Positions 23,657 to 33,128 of a stretch of 64,000 nucleotides of DNA are shown here, piece by piece (position 1 is the first letter of the stretch; the number at the start of each line of letters is the position of its first letter). The notes beneath the pieces are model-generated. The model did not search any database and was not told where the DNA came from. It was given only the letters and a program-made list of their open reading frames with translations. Source of the DNA: Gammaproteobacteria bacterium (GTDB lineage Bacteria; Pseudomonadota; Gammaproteobacteria; Arenicellales; Poriferihabitantaceae). The position numbers and the translations under genes are program-made. The stretch lies in assembly GCA_030432755.1 (NCBI GenBank), contig JAUILZ010000004.1, forward strand, positions 124,001 through 188,000. Reading direction: 5' to 3'.

Positions 23657-24658
23657 TTACTCGGGATAAATCCGGTTCCAGTCGTTCTTCATGTTTACCA
23701 GCAACCAGCCGCGCTGGCCGGCCTCGTCGAGGCCGCGTTCCAGACCGCCGATATGGGAGCCCCGGTCGTAGGCCCACTCCCGGTCAGCATCGTTGTGGTG
23801 GATGATCACGCCGAGGCGCGCGCCGTCGCCGGCGGTGGTCCATTCGAGCATCTGGAAGTCGCCGTCGGAATTGCCCACCGCCATGATGGGACGCTGGCCG
23901 ATATGGTGCTGGATACCCACGGGTTTACCTTCCTTGTCGTCGATAAAGTTCACCTCCGGCAGGCGCATAATGGTCGGTACGCCGTCGATGACCTCGTACT
24001 TCGTCTTCACGCTGGAACCGACGATCTGCTCCGGCGGGATGCCGTAGGCTTCCGGCGCCCAGGGGCGCATGAACTCGATACCGCCACCGGAGACGATGAA
24101 GGTCTTGAAGCCGTTGGCGCGCAGGTAGTCGAGAAGTTCCAGCATGGGCTGGTAGATCATCTCGTTGTAGTGCCTGTCCGTGGCGGGATGCCTCGCGCTG
24201 GCGATCCAGTCGGTGACGATGTCGTCAAAATCCGTTGACGTCATGCCCGCGTGGGATGTCATGAGCAGTTCCACCAGGGCCTTGTCGCCACCCGCCAGGG
24301 CAGACTTGAGGTCGCCCCGCAGGATCGAGGCGTAGGGCTCCTGGTTCGACCACTCCGGGTGATCCGGCGCCATCGCCTTGACCCGGTCGAAGGCGAACAG
24401 CGCCTGGAAGTACAGTGGCTGCTCCGTCCACAGGGTGCCGTCGTTGTCGAACACCGCGATGCGTTCCGCCGGCGCCACGTAGTTGGCGCCGCCTTCACGG
24501 GTCACCTCGGCGACGAAGTCGACGATCCGGGTACGGCTTTCACCACCGTTCCAGGAGGGTAGCGGATCGGCGCGTGGCGCTTCCGGTGTCGTGGACGCGC
24601 AGCCGGCGACGGCGAGAAACAGCAACACCGCACAGGCATTGCGAAGAAATATCTTCAT
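23657..24658 (-). CDS. HAD-superfamily phosphatase-like lipoprotein
   Basis: From ATG 24658, preceded by an ideal AAGGAGAAG site, the 333-residue product has a lipoprotein signal (VLLFLAVAGC). The HAD core has motif I with both aspartates (AVFDNDGTLW), motif II (FIVSGGG) and motif IV (VGNSDGDFQM). It resembles phosphoserine-phosphatase-like haloacid dehalogenases that act in the periplasm, anchored to a membrane. The natural phospho-substrate is unknown. The arylsulfatase gene upstream is in the same direction but is separated by a terminator. Confidence 0.83.
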   Translation of the reverse strand: MKIFLRNACAVLLFLAVAGCASTTPEAPRADPLPSWNGGESRTRIVDFVAEVTREGGANYVAPAERIAVFDNDGTLWTEQPLYFQALFAFDRVKAMAPDHPEWSNQEPYASILRGDLKSALAGGDKALVELLMTSHAGMTSTDFDDIVTDWIASARHPATDRHYNEMIYQPMLELLDYLRANGFKTFIVSGGGIEFMRPWAPEAYGIPPEQIVGSSVKTKYEVIDGVPTIMRLPEVNFIDDKEGKPVGIQHHIGQRPIMAVGNSDGDFQMLEWTTAGDGARLGVIIHHNDADREWAYDRGSHIGGLERGLDEAGQRGWLLVNMKNDWNRIYPE

Positions 24659-24680
24659 GAAACTTCTCCTTGTAAATTGA

Positions 24681-24718
24681 AAAAAGGCCGCCGATTCCAC
24701 GGGAGAACCGGCGGCCCT
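24681..24718 (-). terminator. Rho-independent terminator of the arylsulfatase gene
   Basis: An 8-bp GC stem (CGGCGGCC at 24709-24716 with GGCCGCCG at 24686-24693) is followed on the minus strand by six T residues, 18 bp after the sulfatase stop. Confidence 0.8.
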
Positions 24719-24735
24719 TTGCGCAAATCAGCAGA

Positions 24736-26337
24736 TCACTTGCCGGTGGCGGCGTTCTGGATCTGCTCCTGGATCTTCTCCAGGTTGAAGGAGCCCGGCG
24801 TCTGGCTGGGTGGATAGTCCACCATGGACTTCAGGAAGTTACCGGCAATCTGTTGCATCGGCACCAGCACGAAGGCACGCTCGAGGAACCAGTCGTGATA
24901 GACGTTGGCGTCGATCTGGGCTTTTTCGAACGGGTCGCGCCGCAGGTTGAACAGCAACGGCAGGCGCAGTTCGGTAAACGGCTCGCGCCAGATCTGGAAC
25001 GCATCGGCGCGGTTCTCCAGGAATACGGCCTTCCAGTCTCCGAGGCGGATCGCGACCACCGCGCCGTCATCGTTAACGTAAATGAATTCCTTGCGCGGTG
25101 ACGCCTTGACGTTGGCATTGAAGTTCTCAAAGGTACCCGCGCTGGCAAAATACTCGCTCATGTCATAGCCGTCGAGATGCTGGCGGTAAGTGCGGCCGAT
25201 GGCCTCGTAACCGTCCAGCATGTCTTCCTTGAGATCGGTCTTGCCCGCAGCGCTAGCCAGGGTAACCATCCAGTCCTCGTGGGCGACGATGCCGTTGAGG
25301 GTCTCGCCGGCGGGCCATTTGCCGGGCCAGCGGGCAAAGGCCGGCACCCGGTAGGCGCCCTCCCAGTTGGAGTTCTTCTCCTTGCGAAAAGGCGTGATGC
25401 CGGCATCCGGCCACGTGTTGTAGTGCACCCCGTTATCGGTGGAGTAGAACACTATGGTGTTGTCGGCGACGCCGAGTTCATCGATCAGGTCAAGAAGTTC
25501 GCCGACATGCATGTCGTGCTCCACCATGCCGTCATGGTAGGTATTGCCGCTGGTTCCGGAGAGACCGGTATGCTCTTCTTTCACGTGGGTGCGAAAGTGC
25601 ATCCGTGTGGCGTTCCACCAGGTGAACCAGGGCTTACCGGCATCGTGCTGGCGCTGGATGAAGTCCTTGGCCGCGGCCAGGGTCTCCTCGTCCACGGTCT
25701 CCATCCGCTTCCTGGTCAGCGGGCCGGTGTTCTCGATCTCGCCGTCGGCTGAAGCTTTCAGCACGCCGCGCGGGCCGTAGTGCTCGAGGAAGGTGCGGCC
25801 ATCGGGCATCACGAAGTCACCCGGGTAGTCGCGGTTCTCGGGCTCTTCCTCGGCGTTCAGGTGATAGAGGTTGCCGAAGAACTCGTCGAAGCCATGGTTG
25901 GTGGGCAGGTGTTCGTCGCGGTCGCCGAAGTGGTTCTTGCCGAACTGGCCGGTGGCATAACCCTGCTCCTTGAGCACGCCGGCTATGGTGATATCCACCT
26001 CCTGCCAGCCCTCGGCGGCGCCCGGCAGGCCCACCTTGGTCATGCCGGTGCGCACCGGCACGGTGCCACCCATGAACGCGGCGCGTCCCGCGGTGCAGGA
26101 CTGCTGACCGTAATAGTCGGTGAAGGTGAGGCCCTCGCTGGCGATCCGGTCGATATTGGGCGTCTCGTAACCCATGACGCCACGGTTGGTGTGGCTGATA
26201 TTGTAGACACCGATGTCGTCGCCCCAGATGACGAGGATATTGGGTTTTTCCTGGGCGAATGCAAATGGCGCCGCGCAGAGCATGGCCCCAATCGCCGCCA
26301 GGCGTGTCAAAGTATTTCGGGAAGTGGCAAAACTCAT
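24736..26337 (-). CDS. Exported arylsulfatase
   Basis: The 533-residue protein has a signal peptide (ending APFAFA-Q) and a complete type I sulfatase core. Metal-binding GDDIG sits near 39-43. The formylglycine motif is C81-T-A-G-R85 (QQSCTAGRAAF), GKNHFG follows, and FYSTDNG supplies the later metal ligands. The consensus CxPxR here reads CxAxR, a variant tolerated by formylglycine-generating enzymes; the maturase is not in this window. It should cleave sulfate esters in the periplasm, as is common in marine bacteria using sulfated polysaccharides. Substrate is unknown. It ends at a strong terminator. Confidence 0.9.
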   Translation of the reverse strand: MSFATSRNTLTRLAAIGAMLCAAPFAFAQEKPNILVIWGDDIGVYNISHTNRGVMGYETPNIDRIASEGLTFTDYYGQQSCTAGRAAFMGGTVPVRTGMTKVGLPGAAEGWQEVDITIAGVLKEQGYATGQFGKNHFGDRDEHLPTNHGFDEFFGNLYHLNAEEEPENRDYPGDFVMPDGRTFLEHYGPRGVLKASADGEIENTGPLTRKRMETVDEETLAAAKDFIQRQHDAGKPWFTWWNATRMHFRTHVKEEHTGLSGTSGNTYHDGMVEHDMHVGELLDLIDELGVADNTIVFYSTDNGVHYNTWPDAGITPFRKEKNSNWEGAYRVPAFARWPGKWPAGETLNGIVAHEDWMVTLASAAGKTDLKEDMLDGYEAIGRTYRQHLDGYDMSEYFASAGTFENFNANVKASPRKEFIYVNDDGAVVAIRLGDWKAVFLENRADAFQIWREPFTELRLPLLFNLRRDPFEKAQIDANVYHDWFLERAFVLVPMQQIAGNFLKSMVDYPPSQTPGSFNLEKIQEQIQNAATGK

Positions 26338-26668
26338 GGCGTATCCTTATTTGATGGTTGTTGAATTGACTGGCGGATGTCCGTGATGCCCGGCCCGATT
26401 AACGGGGGTAATCCGCTGACGAGTAGAATGGTAGAACAAGCCCATGGCCGTTTCAATAGAAATCAGGGGATTGACAATCGTATCCAACGCTCTGGCGCGG
26501 CCCTGAGAACCCCGGAACTTCAGTTTCATGGTAGTCACTCGTGATGAAAATCATGTGAATTCCCTTCTCCATAAACTCCCGAAGTACATCCATGGGGGCG
26601 GGTTGACCGCAACAAGATGTGACGCGAACGCACACAAATATTGCGGAAACGTCAAGCGCGGTCTTGCT
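26338..26668. other. 331-bp gap without a supported gene
   Basis: This region lies upstream of the sulfatase and downstream of the bat operon. Local A/T content is higher than in neighbouring genes. A 63-codon minus-strand frame (26347-26538) lacks a ribosome site and family likeness. No RNA gene or clear terminator was seen; the sulfatase promoter must lie here. Confidence 0.5.
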
Positions 26669-27985
26669 TCAAGCGGGGTCGTGGAAGGGTTGCCCGCCGG
26701 GATTGAGTGGTGGCAAGGCGTCGCCGGCCCTACCCTTGTCAAGCAATGTCGTACGTGCAGCCACGATGGCATCAGCCAGCGCGCGCCATCCTGCATCTTC
26801 ACCGCCCATCCCGTCGTGACCGTAGCGCGCGGCGCCTATTGCAACCAGCGCGCCCTGCACCACAACATCCTCGCGCGGATCACCGCGTCGGACCCTTTCC
26901 GACCAGGCGTCCAGGGCGGGACGCAGCGCGGCGTTATCGCGTTTCGAGACAACCCTTCGTAACTGACGAAACGCATACTCTTCCGAGGCCAGTTTCGCGG
27001 CGTGGCGATCCCGCGACCACTGCAGTAGCGGCGGAACAATGCGTCGTAACAGCCACGAGAGGACTACCAGCGCCAGCAAGGCGCCCACGCAAACGAGCGC
27101 AATGAGCCGCCAGTCGCGTGGCTCGCTAGTGATCGCCGGCGGTCCGTCGATGGCGATATCGAATCCGTCGGCCGTTGCGCTCTCCACCTTGCCACTCTGG
27201 AGGTTGTACCAGTCCAGCGTCACCACCGGCGCCTCGCCCCTGCCGCCGCCCTCCGCCACCAGGGTCACGCGCTCGGTGCGGCTGCCGGCGATGACGCCGC
27301 GATCCTCGGCCTCCTCCACCCGCGGCTCGTCCGGGTAGGCGGCGATGCCGTCCACGTCGATGGGTAACTGGAGCGCTGGCAGGAACATCGGCGAGACGCC
27401 GCGAACCTCGGCGACGATGGTGCGGCTCGCGCTGTCGCCGGGCTTCATCGACCCCGGCTCGCCTTCGATGGTCTGCTTCAGTTCGAGGGACTGCGCGGCG
27501 ATAAAGGGATCGAGATTCTCCGCGCCTTGCGGCAATGCGCCCGCAAAACGTACGGCATCGGTCGTGAGCGTGACCCGGATGGGCGCGCTGGTCTCCGGGT
27601 CGGCATACGTCACCACCACCTCCCGGGGCGGCAGGAAGAACTCTCCCGGCACCATCGGTGACAACTGGTAGCTGCGCATGATCCCGGACCAGGTCGCGCC
27701 GCCGATGCGTTTGCTGATGGGCGTGGTCGAGCGTTCGGGCAGGCGCACCAGCACGTTGCTCGTCTCCATGCTGGGCCAGACCGGCGGCTGCGGCATGAAC
27801 GTCGGCACCAGCACCGTCAGGCGCAGCCGGAGCGGCTGGCCGGGTATCGCCTCGGTTTCGGGGAAGTCCATCGTCAGCATCGGGCCATCGCCTGCTGCCC
27901 CGGACGAATCGTCCGTTGCCTGCTGGGCGAATACCGGGTGCGTGACGATCGGCACGAGTAGCACGAGTAATCGCAATGCGGTCAT
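26669..27985 (-). CDS. BatD-like membrane-anchored protein
   Basis: The 438-residue product (ATG 27985, overlapping the preceding stop by 4 bp) has a signal peptide. Two or three extracytoplasmic beta-domains with the BatD pattern follow (AIPGQPLRLRLTVL, later GDSASRTIVAEVRG). One membrane helix (about LIALVCVGALLALVVLSWLL) leads into a cytoplasmic helical tail. BatD proteins accompany VWA proteins of the aerotolerance-type operon, probably as surface or periplasmic partners; the mechanism is unsettled. It is the last gene of a six-gene operon. Confidence 0.8.
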   Translation of the reverse strand: MTALRLLVLLVPIVTHPVFAQQATDDSSGAAGDGPMLTMDFPETEAIPGQPLRLRLTVLVPTFMPQPPVWPSMETSNVLVRLPERSTTPISKRIGGATWSGIMRSYQLSPMVPGEFFLPPREVVVTYADPETSAPIRVTLTTDAVRFAGALPQGAENLDPFIAAQSLELKQTIEGEPGSMKPGDSASRTIVAEVRGVSPMFLPALQLPIDVDGIAAYPDEPRVEEAEDRGVIAGSRTERVTLVAEGGGRGEAPVVTLDWYNLQSGKVESATADGFDIAIDGPPAITSEPRDWRLIALVCVGALLALVVLSWLLRRIVPPLLQWSRDRHAAKLASEEYAFRQLRRVVSKRDNAALRPALDAWSERVRRGDPREDVVVQGALVAIGAARYGHDGMGGEDAGWRALADAIVAARTTLLDKGRAGDALPPLNPGGQPFHDPA

Positions 27986-29553
27986 TGCGCCGTTCCCGTT
28001 GCGGGGGCCTCTGCGTCGGAAGTTGTCTCCACCGAACCGGCCCGCACGGCCTCCAGCGCGAATCGCTGGCGCAGGAAGTCGCCCGTGCGCGTGTCCACCG
28101 TGTTCATCCACTGGTCCGTCGTCATCATGCCCATGCCCTCGCCTTCCTGCGGGACTTTCATGTCGGTGTCGGCGCCGCGGTTGGCCTCGTTATCGAACAC
28201 CACGTCGTCGGCGCCCTCCCCCGTATGCTCACCGGTGTCCGACTGCTCGCGCACGCGCTCGATGTAATCGACGATCTCGCGCGCCACAGCGAGGTTATCT
28301 TCCGCGTGGGGATAGTCGGGGTCGCGTTCCAGGGTGGTCTCAAAGGCGCGCACGCCGTCGCGGTAGCCACGCGACCGGATCTGCGCCATGCCCTGGATAT
28401 AGGACGCCTCCGCGGTTTCCACTCGATCCAGCACCTCGATCGCGGTCTCGTACTGGCCGTCGCGGAAGAGCGCGTAGCCGCGCCACAGCGGATCGGTGAA
28501 CAGTTCCGCGGCGCGCTCGAAATGTTTGTTGCGGTAGGCGATCATGCCCTGCTGGTCGGGCGTCAGGAACCAGTCTGAAATGCCATCCGCGCGCACCGGC
28601 CCGGATAGCGGGAGGAATCCGACGACCAGGAGCAGCGGCGCCCAGCGCATGGTCCAGCCGCGGCGGAACCAGAGCAGTGTCAGCAGGATCACGGGCCAGG
28701 CGAGCCAGTGGGCGCGGTCCTCCCAGGGCTGCTCGGTGTTCTGCAGCAGTGCCTCGCGGTAGGCCGCCGCGAGCAGGCGATCGATCCGGTTTACGTCCGA
28801 TGCGTCCGGGGTCGCCGGGATGACCGTGGCATTCGACAACTGGTCGAGGCCACGGTCGCGAACGCCCTCGGGCAGCATCGCCAGCACCGCCAGTGTGGCG
28901 GCGCCGTCCAGCGCGGGCGCGTCGGCGGGATCGAGGCCGTCGGCGACGAACAGGATGCCACCCGGTGTTTCCTCCTGGGACAGCAGGTCCGTGGCCAGCG
29001 CCAGCGCCTGGCCGGCCTGCTCCCCTTCCACCGGCATGATTTCCGGGATCAGCCCCTCGAGGTAGGGCAGCATGACCGCGGGATCCTCCGTCATCGGCAC
29101 CACGCCGTGGGCGCTGCCGGCGTATGCCACCAGCGCGGTGCGTGCGCCGCCGCGCAGGTCGAGGAGGTCGCGGATCTTCTGCTTGCCGCGCTCCAGCCGC
29201 GACGGCGCGATATCCTTTTCCGCCATCGACGGCGTGACCTCGAGGACGACGACCAGCGGCGCAGTCTGCGCCACGAAGGGATCGGGGGTACGCGACCAGG
29301 TCGGCCCGGCGGCGCCGATCACGAGCAGCAGCAGGCCGAGCGCGACCCCGTCTATGGGGCGCAGCCGGCCCTGGCTGTCCGAGCCCACGGTGAGCGCGGA
29401 TCGCAGATGGGGCGCGAGGCCGTCAGCGGGCGGACCCTGGCGCACCTGGCCACGGCGTATCACCCACCAGGCGAGCAGAATCACCGGCAGCAGCAACAAC
29501 CATAGTGGGCGGATGAAGTGGAACGCGTCGAGGATGACGGCAAACTCGTTCAT
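27982..29553 (-). CDS. BatB/BatC-like fusion: VWA domain plus TPR tail
   Basis: The 523-residue protein has two N-terminal membrane helices, a VWA domain, a further helix pair near residues 295-330 and a C-terminal region with TPR-type repeats (GMIAYRNKHFERAAELF, then GYALFRDGQYETAIEVLD and FETTLERDPDYPHAEDNLA). The tail is acidic. Separate batB and batC genes are thus joined. The metal-ion site, normally DxSxS, reads E105-V-T107-P-S109, a conservative but unusual change. It overlaps both neighbours by 4 bp (ATGA). Confidence 0.82.
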   Translation of the reverse strand: MNEFAVILDAFHFIRPLWLLLLPVILLAWWVIRRGQVRQGPPADGLAPHLRSALTVGSDSQGRLRPIDGVALGLLLLVIGAAGPTWSRTPDPFVAQTAPLVVVLEVTPSMAEKDIAPSRLERGKQKIRDLLDLRGGARTALVAYAGSAHGVVPMTEDPAVMLPYLEGLIPEIMPVEGEQAGQALALATDLLSQEETPGGILFVADGLDPADAPALDGAATLAVLAMLPEGVRDRGLDQLSNATVIPATPDASDVNRIDRLLAAAYREALLQNTEQPWEDRAHWLAWPVILLTLLWFRRGWTMRWAPLLLVVGFLPLSGPVRADGISDWFLTPDQQGMIAYRNKHFERAAELFTDPLWRGYALFRDGQYETAIEVLDRVETAEASYIQGMAQIRSRGYRDGVRAFETTLERDPDYPHAEDNLAVAREIVDYIERVREQSDTGEHTGEGADDVVFDNEANRGADTDMKVPQEGEGMGMMTTDQWMNTVDTRTGDFLRQRFALEAVRAGSVETTSDAEAPATGTAQ

Positions 29554-30539
29554 GCCACCCGGCGCATCGATGCGCGCATCCGCAGTTGGAGGTATCCCAG
29601 CGTCGCGCAGCCGACCAGGGCCGCCAGCGCCATGGCGATCCAGGCCAGCGATTGCCGCGGGCGCCATGAAATGGTCTCTGTTTCCCGCGGCGCGAGTTCA
29701 TCGATACGGGTATAGACGCCCTCGAGGGAGGCCTCGTCCTCGGCGAAGAAGTACTCTCCGCCAGTGCGCCCCGCGATTTGCTGTAGCGCCTTCAGGTCCA
29801 CCCGCTCCTCGCCGGTGGCGTCGGGATTGCCGACGCCGATGGTGTAGATCTCGACGTCGCGTTCCCTCGCGATATCCGCCGCGTTGAGCGGACTCATGCG
29901 GCTCGCGGTATCGGAGCCGTCCGAGAGCACGATCAGCAGGCGCTGGGTGATATCGCTCGCCTCGAAGGTTCGGATCGACAGCCCGATGGCATCACCGAGC
30001 GCCGTGTGCGGGCCCGCCATTCCAACCTCGGTGCGATCGAGGAGCGCGCTGATGGTCTCCAGGTCCTCGGTGAGCGGCGCCTGCACGTAAGCCTTGCTGC
30101 CGAACACGATGAGCGCCATGCGGTCGCCCTTGCGGCGCTCGACGAAGTCGCGCACGACGTCGCGCACCGCGGCGAAGCGCTGCTTGCTGCTGCCGTCCGG
30201 GGCGGCGAAGTCGTTGGTGTCCATGGAGCCCGAGATGTCGATGGCGAGCACCACGTCGCGCGCCGCGCGGGTCATCTCCACCGGCTGGCCCACCCGCTCC
30301 GGCTGCGCCAGCGCGAGCACCGAGAGGCACCAGATCGCGCTCGCGGAGAGTAGTTGCAACCGCGAGCGCGCCAGCACCACCGCCCCCGGGCCGGGCTCCG
30401 TGCCGGCGCTGTCGACGATGCGGCGGAAGAACGGGAAGCGCAGCGCGGGCACCCGCTCGCGATGCGGCGGCAGGAAGTGGAAAACGACAAACGGCAGCGG
30501 CAGGAGCAGCAGCCACCAGGGCGCGCCGAGGGAGATCAC
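29550..30539 (-). CDS. BatA-like VWA membrane protein
   Basis: From GTG 30539 (overlapping the upstream stop as GTGA) the 329-residue product has two N-terminal membrane helices, a VWA domain with an intact MIDAS (D101-I-S103-G-S105, later T and D in HTALGDAI and LLIVLSDGSD) and a C-terminal helix (SLAWIAMALAALVGCATLGYL). VWA proteins of this operon type are thought to work with MoxR AAA+ ATPases in metal-dependent assembly or envelope stress functions. Confidence 0.85.
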   Translation of the reverse strand: MISLGAPWWLLLLPLPFVVFHFLPPHRERVPALRFPFFRRIVDSAGTEPGPGAVVLARSRLQLLSASAIWCLSVLALAQPERVGQPVEMTRAARDVVLAIDISGSMDTNDFAAPDGSSKQRFAAVRDVVRDFVERRKGDRMALIVFGSKAYVQAPLTEDLETISALLDRTEVGMAGPHTALGDAIGLSIRTFEASDITQRLLIVLSDGSDTASRMSPLNAADIARERDVEIYTIGVGNPDATGEERVDLKALQQIAGRTGGEYFFAEDEASLEGVYTRIDELAPRETETISWRPRQSLAWIAMALAALVGCATLGYLQLRMRASMRRVA

Positions 30540-31024
30540 GGCACGGCCTCCACCCGGTGACCACGTATCCACTCGGCCGCGAGGGCGCCAAGTCCCGGCA
30601 CCGGTTCCCCGTCGGCGCGATAAGGTCCTGTGACGATGGCGGATCCGGGTTCTCCGACGAAGCCAGCATCGGCGGTCCGGTCGAGGAAACGTAGCCAGTC
30701 ATCTCCCGACAGGCTGGCGACGTCACCGCGCGGCCAGGCCGCGAGCGCGGCGCGGCGCAGGATGACGGCAATGGCGGCCGGGTCGTCTCCGGCGCGTTCG
30801 AGTTCCTCCAGCGCCGCGCGGCGATAGGCATTGGCTTGCCAGCGACGCCAGCGCTTCCACGCAACCCATGCAAGGCCGAGCGCCAACAGAACGCCCAGCA
30901 CCACCCAGCCCACTGTCTGCGGCACCATGGAAACCGGCGCGGGCTCGGGGGGCGGCACGAGCAGGTCGATGAGATCGCTGAGGGTATCTACCTGGACGCC
31001 TTCGAGGATGTCGCTGTCGCTCAT
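30536..31024 (-). CDS. DUF4381 single-pass membrane protein
   Basis: The 162-residue protein has an N-terminal PLDLIDLLVPPP-like amphipathic segment (LSDLIDLLVPPPEP) and one membrane helix (VGWVVLGVLLALGLAWVAW). A cytoplasmic helical domain rich in Arg and Ala ends the protein (LRRAALAAWPRGDVASLSGDDWLRFLD). This is the DUF4381 pattern, found between DUF58 and BatA genes in gammaproteobacterial moxR operons. It overlaps the DUF58 gene by 4 bp and BatA by 4 bp. Confidence 0.82.
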   Translation of the reverse strand: MSDSDILEGVQVDTLSDLIDLLVPPPEPAPVSMVPQTVGWVVLGVLLALGLAWVAWKRWRRWQANAYRRAALEELERAGDDPAAIAVILRRAALAAWPRGDVASLSGDDWLRFLDRTADAGFVGEPGSAIVTGPYRADGEPVPGLGALAAEWIRGHRVEAVP

Positions 31025-32022
31025 CTCGGACCTCGCGGCCCCGGTCCTTTCGGACCGAGACCCATCAGGCGGCGCATCTGGGTGAGCGTATCCTCGCTCG
31101 CGGACAGCGGCAGGACGGGCACGCCGAGGGAGCGCTGCCAGTCGAGGATTTCCCCGAGGCGGCCCCGCGCCATGTCGCGCAGGCGGCCATGCGCGGCGCG
31201 GTCGCCGGTGTCGACCTCGGCCTGCAGTTCGCCATCGGAGACTACAAGCCGCAAGCCTTCGGGCAGTTCCTCGGCATAGGGATCGGTCACCAGGCAGAGC
31301 ACCAGGTCATTGTGCCGGCTCAGGCCCGACACCAGCCGGTGGGTCTCCGCGTCGATGACGTCGAAATCGCTCAGCACGATGACGAGATGATTGCGCGGCG
31401 CGATGCGCGCCACCGCGCGCAGCACGCGGGTGAGCGACATCGGTTCCACCGGCGGCGCATCGGCGCGCAGCAGGCCGTTGGCATTGGCGAGCGCGGACAG
31501 AAAGCGATCAAGGGAGGCACGGCTGCGCTGGGGACGGATCTCCGCAATGTGCTGGTCGCCGAAGACGATGCCGCCGACGCGGTCACCCTGGTCGGCGATG
31601 CGGAACGCCGCGAGGGCCGCGGCCTCGGCGGCGGTGACCGACTTCATGTTGCGCTTCGAGCCAAAGAACATCGACATGCGCTGGTCGACGACGAGTAGCG
31701 CGGGGCGGTCACGCTCCTCGGTCATGACCCGCACGTGGGGTTCACCGGTGCGCGCGGTGACCTTCCAGTCGATGGAGCGCACGTCGTCGCCGGGGAGGTA
31801 GCCGCGCAGCTCCTCGAAGTTGAGTCCGCGGCCGCGCAGGCGCGATGCGTGGCGACCGTTGAGCACGGAACGCGACGGCTGCCGCGGGAGAAAGGTCAGG
31901 CTGCGCGCCCTGCCCTCCAGCGAGCGCAGGTGACCGAGGGTGACGCGCACGCGGGGATCTTCCGCGTCGGCCACCGCCGCGGCGGGCAGCGTTCCCGTCC
32001 GGATGCGTGCCGCCCGGTCCAT
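31021..32022 (-). CDS. DUF58 domain protein
   Basis: The 333-residue protein from ATG 32022 has the DUF58 signature ([31 protein letters not shown]) and a degenerate VWA-like fold ([14 protein letters not shown], then [13 protein letters not shown]). DUF58 proteins always travel with MoxR ATPases and are presumed substrates or adaptors. It begins 13 bp after the MoxR stop. Confidence 0.87.
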   Translation of the reverse strand: MDRAARIRTGTLPAAAVADAEDPRVRVTLGHLRSLEGRARSLTFLPRQPSRSVLNGRHASRLRGRGLNFEELRGYLPGDDVRSIDWKVTARTGEPHVRVMTEERDRPALLVVDQRMSMFFGSKRNMKSVTAAEAAALAAFRIADQGDRVGGIVFGDQHIAEIRPQRSRASLDRFLSALANANGLLRADAPPVEPMSLTRVLRAVARIAPRNHLVIVLSDFDVIDAETHRLVSGLSRHNDLVLCLVTDPYAEELPEGLRLVVSDGELQAEVDTGDRAAHGRLRDMARGRLGEILDWQRSLGVPVLPLSASEDTLTQMRRLMGLGPKGPGPRGPR

Positions 32023-32035
32023 CGTGCCAACCGTC

Positions 32036-33025
<990 letters not shown>

Positions 33026-33128
33026 TGCCGCCTCTGATTACCCCTTGTTCGGATTGTCCGCATTGTGCATGAAAGATGCGTGAGCCGACACCCGCGCCAT
33101 GCACGGCGCGAGATCAGGCGAAAGCGTA

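Noticed and set aside
26347..26538. 63-codon frame upstream of the arylsulfatase
   Set aside because: No Shine-Dalgarno, no family-like pattern, and it lies in the region where the sulfatase promoter must be.
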